Shown here piece by piece: positions 57,186-64,000 of a stretch of 64,000 nt of DNA (position 1 is the stretch's first letter; each line of letters begins with the position of its first letter). Where the stretch lies: contig JAECUM010000811.1 of NCBI GenBank assembly GCA_016617855.1, forward strand, positions 62,001 to 126,000, given 5' to 3'. The notes under the pieces were generated by a model. It was given only the letters and a program-made list of their open reading frames with translations. It made no database searches and was not told the origin of the DNA. This stretch comes from Megalonaias nervosa (taxonomy: Eukaryota; Mollusca; Bivalvia; Unionida; Unionidae). A program made the translations under genes and the position numbers.

Positions 57186-58480
57186 ATGGTCTTAAACTTC
57201 ATATCAGAGGGAAGAAAATCAACATATTTGGTAAAATCAGCAGATAATTTATTTCCCTTGAACACAAAGTGAAAATTCAAAAGACAGCATTGTGAAATAA
57301 CTTCCAAATAATCCTAAATGTTCTATTGCAAGTAAAGAATGTTCCAGATGAATTCCATTAGTCTTAAATGTCTTGATGTATTACCATGATATAATCCACA
57401 GTGTCATTGAATGAGTCCTCAATAATCTCTTAGTAATGTTTTAGCCCCAAAAGTCAATGAGCACTTTGTAATTCTAATGAATAAATTTAAATAAATGATT
57501 CCTCTCAAATTATAACACAACTATAAACTCTGATCATAGACTCCAAAAGACTGGTATTAAACAGGAATGAAAACTTTGTTTACAAAAACCTCATCATATA
57601 CATCCCTACTTTAGATATGTTGCAATAGTATTTTCTCCTTCAAATATATTTCCCAATCACATTACATTAGGAATATTAGCTTGCCACCTTGCTAATCTAT
57701 CCCTACTAAAAGACGAAAATCATCCTTCTCTATTTCAGTAGACAAAGGGCAATACCTCTTGCCTATTATTTCCCCTTGGCACCACCAGGTGTCACTAAGT
57801 TTTAGATTTGCTGCTGTACTGGATAACATCGTACAGTTTATCCTCCGACAATCCAAGCCATTTTTATTCCAATTTATTCACCCAAAATTCCTTTTGGATT
57901 TATTGTGTGGATTAATCATTCTCCTGCAGGTTGTATACATTCTTATTTACAATTTCTGCCTGATTTGAGTGATTTGGTCACCTTTAGGGACTTTGTCCTT
58001 TTAAGACCACATCATACCATTGATCTCTCTAAGTGAGCATGACTTTGATGTTTTTTTTCACTTGCTCTGTTTGTGCTGGAGTTTTAACATGCTGCATTGC
58101 TAATTTATGTTTTGTTTTCCCCCTCTTGTATAGTTTCAATAGAACAATTAACTAAATACTTGAACTGCATAAATTCCATTATAGTCTGTAAGTTTTGAAT
58201 GCAACACTGAAGTCTGTAAGTTTTGAATGCAACACTGACTTTTTTTATTCCTTCGTTAGTAATGTTGAAGATATTTATATTGGTAAGTTACTTGATGAAT
58301 TACTAATTTATCCTTTGCTTTCTCTTTTTGTGTTGTTTCAGCAGACTGTCAGTTAAATGCTATATATACAACTTAAGAGCATGGATGTCTACCATGACTG
58401 GTTTTGTTTATACGAAGTATTCACCATCTGTGATTAGCAGCATCTGTAATATGTGGTCATAGGAAGTCTGGGCTACTGTA
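57186..58480. other. Probable CDC45 intron, nothing recognised
   Basis: Apart from a doubled 'gtctgtaagttttgaatgcaacactga' at 58183-58239, no feature. No exon for the CDC45 C-terminus was found. Confidence 0.55.
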
Positions 58481-58484
58481 TCAA

Positions 58485-58645
58485 CTAGTTAGTCACATCG
58501 TGATTTGCTAAGCAATGCTGTTAGCTAGTTAGTCACATACTGATTTGCTAATCTATGCTAGTAGCTAGTTAGTCATATACTGATTTGCTGAGCTATGCTG
58601 TTAGCTAGTTAGTCACATACTGATTTAGTACTCTATGCTTCGTTT
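58485..58645. repeat. ~41 bp tandem repeat, about four units
   Basis: Unit AGCTAGTTAGTCACATACTG, ATTTGCTAAGCTATGCTGTT with minor changes. Confidence 0.92.
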
Positions 58646-58767
58646 TCTCCTCTTGTGCCGTTTCAGGAGAAATATTTACTAAATGCATAAAATGCACATT
58701 CAAAGTAATAGTCCATTCAGCATTGAAGGAAAGGAAAGATGTAATAAATCAGGGAAGACAACTTACA

Positions 58768-59260
58768 GTTTGTTGTTGGCAATACCAACTCATTGGGGAG
58801 TATTCCCCAATTTTAGGCAACCCAGTTAGCATAAGTAACCCTGCATTCACAAGCATGGCCTTTTGGGCCTGTAAGTCAGGGTGCATTGGGTTTGTATTGG
58901 ATCAACTGGATCCACCTTCTTTTACCACTGCAGTTACCAACCATCCAGCCATACAGCTGTCACCTACCATTCATGATGGGAGACCTTTTGAGAAGATGGT
59001 CCAGCCAGCTAGTTTGTTGCTTGCATTTTCAACTCACTGGGGGAGTGTTTCCCAATTTTTAGGCAGCCCAGTGGGTGTAAGCCCCCCCCCCCCCATGTCC
59101 AAGCATGGTCTCTGGGCCCTTAAGTCAGGATGCATGGGGTTTGTACAGGATCCATTAGATCCAGTGCATAATAAAACTGCATCATTGCTGGCTGACCAGC
59201 CATCACTAGCCATCCATTTGAATTGTTGAATCAGTCCAGCCAACTATGACTTATGGGGAT
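58768..59260 (+). repeat. ~242 bp tandem duplication inside the retroelement
   Basis: Two units starting near 58768 and 59011 share TTGTTG, CAACTCA.TGGGGAGT, TTCCCAATTTTTAGGCA, AAGCATGG and AAGTCAGG.TGCAT.GGG, GATCCA. Together they keep a frame of 168 codons (58723-59229) of unknown nature. A C-run of about 12 lies at 59082-59094. Confidence 0.8.
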
Positions 59261-60519
59261 CTTAGTGACAGAGCCATCCATCTAACCATACCATTGGTGA
59301 CATGCCCTTTCTAAGATGGAGATTTCAGTCGAAAATCTGTCTGTCGAGCCAGGCCCATGGAGTAGCTGGTACTGTTGATAGCTGGACTGTATACTTTACC
59401 GCCAGCTTCCAGACTGACCATTTGCTGGGAAAACCAGCCTGCAATGCCGGAGTTCCGCATGTTCACTGCTTGTCCACAAAGGAGAGCTAGTGACATTTTT
59501 TTAGGGATGGAATTGAGTCTTCATACCAACTGGTATGTCTTCTCCAGCTACAAGTAGACCCAGATTAGACCCTGATGTACAGTGAGTGCAACGAGCTCCT
59601 TCAAATCCACCATCCTTCACATCATACTCAGATCTGACCATGGAATGGACTGAAGCTGAGCTTTCAAGCTGCCATTGAGGACACCTCTAGGGTGTTTGTT
59701 ACTTCAGAATGCCTTCCACCCACTACCGCTACTCTAAAGAGTAGTTCTCAATGATAAGGAAGAGACACCATCCTTCTGGTTCCTTCCCCACTCAGATAGA
59801 TGTAAGGTAACAGATGCCTTCCATACTGATCTCCTGGCATTTGACAAGAATATATCAGCTGTTCATATGTCTGTTTTATAAGGCAGACCTCCATGCCCAT
59901 CAGAGCTGGCTTCATTGGCACCTTTCAGACTTGATGGAGACACCCGGCAATAGCCACGCTTGGGAGGCAAAGGTCATGATTCCTAGAGTCATTGACCATG
60001 GCTGCTCACCATACCATGCCAATACTTTGATGGGTTCAGACAATTTACTCCTGATACGTGTCATATGTCTATGATCCACGTCTCTCAAACCGTGTCACAC
60101 CTGTTTTTTCTGGACGACCCTGTTTGGGTCACCGTTGCTTTGAAGGAAGGATAGAGGAAGTTCAGAGGTAGGCATCTCATGAACTGCTCCTCCATATTGC
60201 CACTCAACCCACCACTCAGCCCTTGCCAGTGTGAAGGGATGTTAAGTGGCCTCAAGACAGGATCTTCTCAGTCACATGTGCACCAGTATTGATCCTTCAG
60301 AAGTAGTTGTACTGAGGCAGCAAGAAACTGAATTTTGAGCTCAATGGATCTCCCTATTCCCTCAGAACCAATGGGGGTGGGTGGTATTCAGGTCATTTGG
60401 AGGGGCTTCAGGTTTTGTTCATCAACAATCCTTTTAACACTTCATGGATGTACCATCAGATCGGGAGAATGATGCCTTTCTACAACTGGAGGTATGGTTA
60501 TTAAAAATGAAAAGGTAAA

Positions 60520-61640
60520 AAAGGTGCATGTTTTGCAGAGACAACAAACCCTGGGGTTTTATTCAAGGCTGTTTCTTTTTTGGAAAGCAAACAGCAAGTT
60601 GAGACCCATCATCGACTGAAGTTGCCTCAACCAATTCAGGATGGAGATGGTGAGCTCAATCTGCCTCTCCGTTCAATGGCACAAGTATGCCCTCAGTCTC
60701 AATCTAACTGATGCATATTTTCACATCTTTATCCACTCTGTGTCACAGTGTGTTTGTGTATGTGTGTGATTTGGATTTTTGGAATGTATCTTTAACAATT
60801 TTTCAGTCATATCGCTATGTGCAGTATGGCAGTTTGTAGTGATGTCTAGCATATTGTTGCATCATGCTGCAGACATGTAGCATCATATCCTACTCAATCA
60901 CATTATCCTGACACCAGGCTGACCAGTCCTAACACTAACCTCTTGATGCTAAACACCAAGTGAGGCGGCCGCTAGTACCATTTTATAAGTCATTGGTATG
61001 ACTTGGCTGGGGCTCGAACCAGCGACCTCCCACATCTGAGGTAGACACTTTACCTTCTTAGGCCACAAAACATTTTCTCCATTTTGCTTACAGGAACAGT
61101 TCAACATCAGCCCTTGGGCTTTTGTCGAGATTATGGATTATGTCGTCTCCCTGTTCCGATTGATGTCATCTACAATGATGTTAGTATACCTGGACGACAT
61201 CCTCCAGAAACATATAGTAAGTTCTATTCTACCCAAGGAATGATCACCTCTCTCTTTTAGATCATCCAAACTTTCTAGTGAACTGCGATAAACCTCAAAC
61301 CATACTAGAATTTTGTCCATTTGGACCTGGAATTTTTAACCAACTGGAATCTGGTGTGACTTCCTTGTGTTCATTTAATCAGAATTGTCCTGCTTGTTGA
61401 TTCTATTTACAACATGACTTGGGTTTCAGCGAGAGTTTTTGCAACTTCTTGGTTTATTCAGTGCGGCAGTGGACTTGATCCCGCTCAGTCGTCTTTTTTA
61501 TGCAGACCTTGCAAGCACAATAGCACCATTTTGCAAGTCCACTTGATCAAACAGTTATGATTATGCCTGATATTCGATCATTCCTGTGTCAGTGGTCTAA
61601 ACCAGGTTGGCTGCCATGGGAACCCCACTAGAGAAGCTCC
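60520..61640 (+). pseudogene. DIRS-like reverse transcriptase fragments
   Basis: Before the SINE: NPGFYSRLFLF (one frame shift away from its neighbours) and KLRPIID followed by TGA, then SLNLTDAYFHIFIHS at 60691-60741. In the last piece the first motif-A Asp is Asn. After the SINE: QFNISPWAFVEIMDYVVSLF at about 61090-61155 and MLVYLDDILQ at 61177-61206. Further connecting text (VFATSWFIQCGSGLDPAQSS near 61435) runs to 61650. Stops and shifts are numerous, so it is a pseudogene. Confidence 0.75.
60748..61066 (-). mobile_element. SINE family 1 copy in the retroelement RT
   Basis: Reverse orientation: CA-rich tail on the left (GTGTGTTTGTGTATGTGTGT), body with CACATTATCCTGACACCAGG, head with GGGGCTCGAACC and GTGGCCTAAGAAGG (minus strand) on the right. 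It separates RT motif A from the YLDD motif. A clear target duplication was not found. Confidence 0.92.
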
Positions 61641-61657
61641 AAGTGGAAATAATGGTA

Positions 61658-63405
61658 CAGTGTGACCCCGCTATAACACGGAAGTTGGGAGCCACAGAAC
61701 CTGACCGTGTTATAGACCAAACTGTGTTATAAGCAACCAGGTCAGTTAGCTGAAGAAAATGATGCATGTACCCGAAAAACTGTGCAGGGGGTGGGGGTGG
61801 AGTGGTAGGTAATAAATGCAGTTGCAAAAATACATGCTTCATTGGCACAGTTATCAAATGAGAAATACACCTGTAGTGAAAACAGAGAAGGCATATATAA
61901 TATTATACTTTATTCAGAGAATCACGCAATGGTACATATACGTGTATACTGTTTATATATACATGTCTAATGTATAGCAATGAATAAAGTATCAAACCAT
62001 GTACTCACCCGTGAATCACGTCACATACATTGAATCCACAATACAAGTTATTCCATCAAAAATTTGCACACACACACATTTAAAATATTCAGTAATTTTG
62101 TCACAGGTGATATAGGTCTGAATTCAGTGGAAAAAAATAGCACAATCACATAACGAATGATCAAGCACATTTACTTTTCAGTACGTTCCAAGTCAGTAAA
62201 AGTTTGCATTTTAAGTGCCCTCGGTAGAGCTCGTAAGCATAAACTTTTTTCCTGTAAAAGGAAACTTTCACGGCACAGTAAAAGTGTTCCAGTCATGTTG
62301 GACGATGAAACAATTCATCAGATTCCATTGCTTTTATTTAAGTTCAGTACTGACTTCCTTTGAAGAAAGGTTCTTTGTTTTATTGAAGTTGTAGTCGGCT
62401 TTCGTTGATGAAGGGTGCATGCATTATTGAAGTCACTGCTAAAGGACAGCTTTGGAGAACCAAAGAAATGCCCGTTTCTTATTGTGGCGGCAACATCAAA
62501 AATTGTATTGCATGATTGAGGCTGATTTTTTTTTCCCCAATTGCTTAGTACGTTTTCATAACAATCGGTGCTTCAAAGGTAATGTTTTCTTTGAAATTTC
62601 AGCTACTATTTTATCTGGGTACATTTTTTTTAATGAATTGGCCATCGTATGGTCAATTGTAGTTACTGTTCCTCTTTGCTTATTGAATAGAAAATTGAGA
62701 GTTTGTTGTTTTTGTTTTTTGTTGTTTTTTATTTTTTTACAGTCTATGTAAATATATTAATTACTAATGAGCGGCCGAAAATTCAGTGAAAGATAGATTA
62801 TGAGATAATGCCTCGTCTGGTTGATCTCTGCTACCAGAAATGTAAATTTGACAGAAATGTAAATTTGAAAAAAAGTGGATATCTCAAAACATACAGTACT
62901 CATGCTAGATGTCAACATAAGCGGATTATGATATAACAATGCACTGTTAAGATGGTTTGTCAATATGGACAAAGAATTTATGTAACAATAGATAAATTTC
63001 AGTGCATTTTGTATCAACTTGGAGGCTTCCTTTCATGGGGCCTCTGAATTTCTCCACTCCAAACCAATGGTTGCATATACAAGTTTAAACAGCCAACAAT
63101 GCCGGCAATAAAAAAAATCGCCAGATGGTATATTTTGCCGCCAATAAGGAAACAAAATCACAATTTGCGACATTGGCGAAGTCCTGCGCGATTCCTGAAT
63201 AAACTTTTTACACATTATTTTTCATACTTTTAAGAAGAAAACTATTTTTTCGTGCATGAGAAAGATGCATGTAAAATTTCAGGAGCCACGCCACAACTGT
63301 CTTGTATTATTCATAAGCAATCTCTTCCCTAAAATGATAATAAACTTTTTTTGTTTTTTTCATACTTTTAAGAAACAAATTTTTTTTTGTGTACGAGAAA
63401 AATAC
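61658..63405. mobile_element. TA-flanked DNA transposon family A, copy 2, 3'-truncated
   Basis: Left end TA/CAGTGTGACCCCGCTATAAC. It follows copy 1 (45798-47820) closely, with a deletion of about 190 bp corresponding to 46895-47080, and stops near 63405 without the right terminal repeat. After it the retroelement resumes. Overall identity looks near 90 percent by eye. Confidence 0.88.
62157..62363 (+). other. 68-codon frame inside transposon family A, copy 2
   Basis: Same length and place as 46311-46517, 56 of 68 residues identical, no indel difference in length. Function unknown. Confidence 0.4.
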
Positions 63406-63409
63406 AAAA

Positions 63410-64000
63410 TCACTCGCCCTGTGTATTCTGATTTAGCAGTTTCTATGTTGGTGCAACAGTCTCCATATCAACGTACAAATCAGACACATTCCCAGCAGAC
63501 TCACTGTCTAGGCTGACACTGTATCAGAAGAGATCAAGTCCTTCATATGGAATGGTCCCTCCTTTAATGGGTCTTCACTTGGATTTGCACACTTCGGGGG
63601 TGTCCAATGATTGATCTGTTAGTGACGAGGCGGAATCACAAGTATCCACCTTTGTCTATCCAGTTCCAGACACAGAGCTTGGGCTGTGGATGCACTGTCA
63701 ATCATTTGGGAGAGGTTGTAGCATTTGCCTCCTCTCCCAGAATGCTGATACTGAAAGTAATCCAGAAGTTACGGGGTCAGACAGCTGATGATTCTGGTAG
63801 CCCCTCTCAGATGGGACAAGTATACTGGGTCCCCAATCAACTCCTTCTAGTGATAGTTCTGCCCAGGAAGATTCTGGCCACCCCAAATCTTCTCTAGCAA
63901 CCATGGTCACAGGTCGTCCTTCCCTGCCTGGACTGTTCACTTTTGCATGCTCAGCTCTTATCAGGACAGTCTTATGAGATAGGTTAAACCTTCGATTGTT
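63410..64000 (+). pseudogene. Retroelement continuation after the transposon
   Basis: Coding-like text in shifting plus frames: RPVYSDLAVSMLVQQSPYQR, MGLHLDLHTSGVSND and SDEAESQVSTFVYPVPDTEL. The last resembles the 'LFATR.N..LP.FVSP.PD..A' block that follows RNase H in DIRS-like elements. RNase H itself is mostly missing. The element runs off the window end. Confidence 0.55.

Larger units (their letters stand above)
58723..64000 (+). mobile_element. Decayed DIRS-like retroelement, interrupted twice
   Basis: A plus-strand retroelement remnant with higher GC than its surroundings. Order: a possible gag-like segment with a ~242 bp tandem duplication (58768-59260), then unassigned coding-like sequence, then reverse transcriptase pieces at 60520-60740 and 61090-61640. 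A later piece at 63410-64000 follows. A SINE (60748-61066) splits the RT and transposon family A (61658-63405) splits the part after it. DIRS rather than Ty3 is suggested by NPGFYSRLFLF, LTDAYFHI and the late block VYPVPDTELG; no tyrosine recombinase or terminal repeats were seen. Confidence 0.65.

Noticed and set aside
56418..58700. Search for the last CDC45 exons
   Set aside because: No segment encoding the MEHGT-containing region or the C-terminal helix with proper splice sites was found; they are presumed to be downstream of the window.
61137..61206. Live reverse transcriptase suggested by the YLDD motif
   Set aside because: Surrounding frames carry several stops and shifts, motif A has Asn in place of Asp, and two elements interrupt the coding part; it is a relic.

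Overview
This is animal nuclear DNA, not a microbial genome. It is AT-rich and has GT..AG introns of 0.5-16 kb, tRNA-derived SINEs, LINE and DIRS-like retroelement remnants, TA-flanked DNA transposons, foldback elements and many minisatellites. The repeat style (tRNA SINEs with CA-rich or AAC tails, diverged ~130-400 bp tandem arrays with 'gtccatccatc' phrases) suggests a marine lophotrochozoan, perhaps a mollusc. That assignment is inference; no species-specific marker was seen.

The only host gene recognised is CDC45, the replication-fork helicase co-factor of the CMG complex, on the + strand. Eight consecutive exons (2909-2970, 14527-14637, 17096-17281, 17739-17837, 23069-23180, 33913-33968, 39751-39889, 56334-56417) join in frame into 283 codons. 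They match about residues 198-480 of the ~566-residue vertebrate protein as I recall it. The N-terminal DHH-like part and about the last 85 residues are not seen and probably lie outside the window. Everything else is intron or flanking sequence filled with repeats.

Layout. 1-7.5 kb: SINE, an old DNA-transposon remnant and small tandem repeats. 7.8-11.4 kb: array of ~375 bp diverged units containing a 22 bp minisatellite and interrupted by a SINE. 14.5-17.8 kb: exons 2-4 with several SINEs. 18.2-22.6 kb: diverged array, SINEs and a hAT transposase remnant. 23.27-29.11 kb: a DNA transposon (TA duplication, CACCACTCCC termini) with a 4.27 kb LINE inserted in it, the LINE flanked by its own 8 bp duplication. 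32.9-33.6 kb: 44 bp satellite organised in 220 bp higher-order units. 34.7-37.7 kb: second TA-flanked transposon family, a 72 bp minisatellite and a decayed pogo/Tigger-like transposase fragment. 45.8-47.8 kb: third TA-flanked family, with a second copy at 61.66-63.4 kb. 49.4-49.9 kb: N-terminal half of a hAT/ZNF862-like transposase. 53.9-55.6 kb: fourth TA-flanked family. 58.7-64 kb: decayed DIRS-like retroelement interrupted by a SINE and by the third transposon family.

The most notable points are the fourfold repeat of the exon-2 splice donor of CDC45, the nested and dated insertions, a 68-codon reading frame kept in two copies of one transposon family, and the 220 bp higher-order satellite. 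All identities were judged by eye; no search was run.
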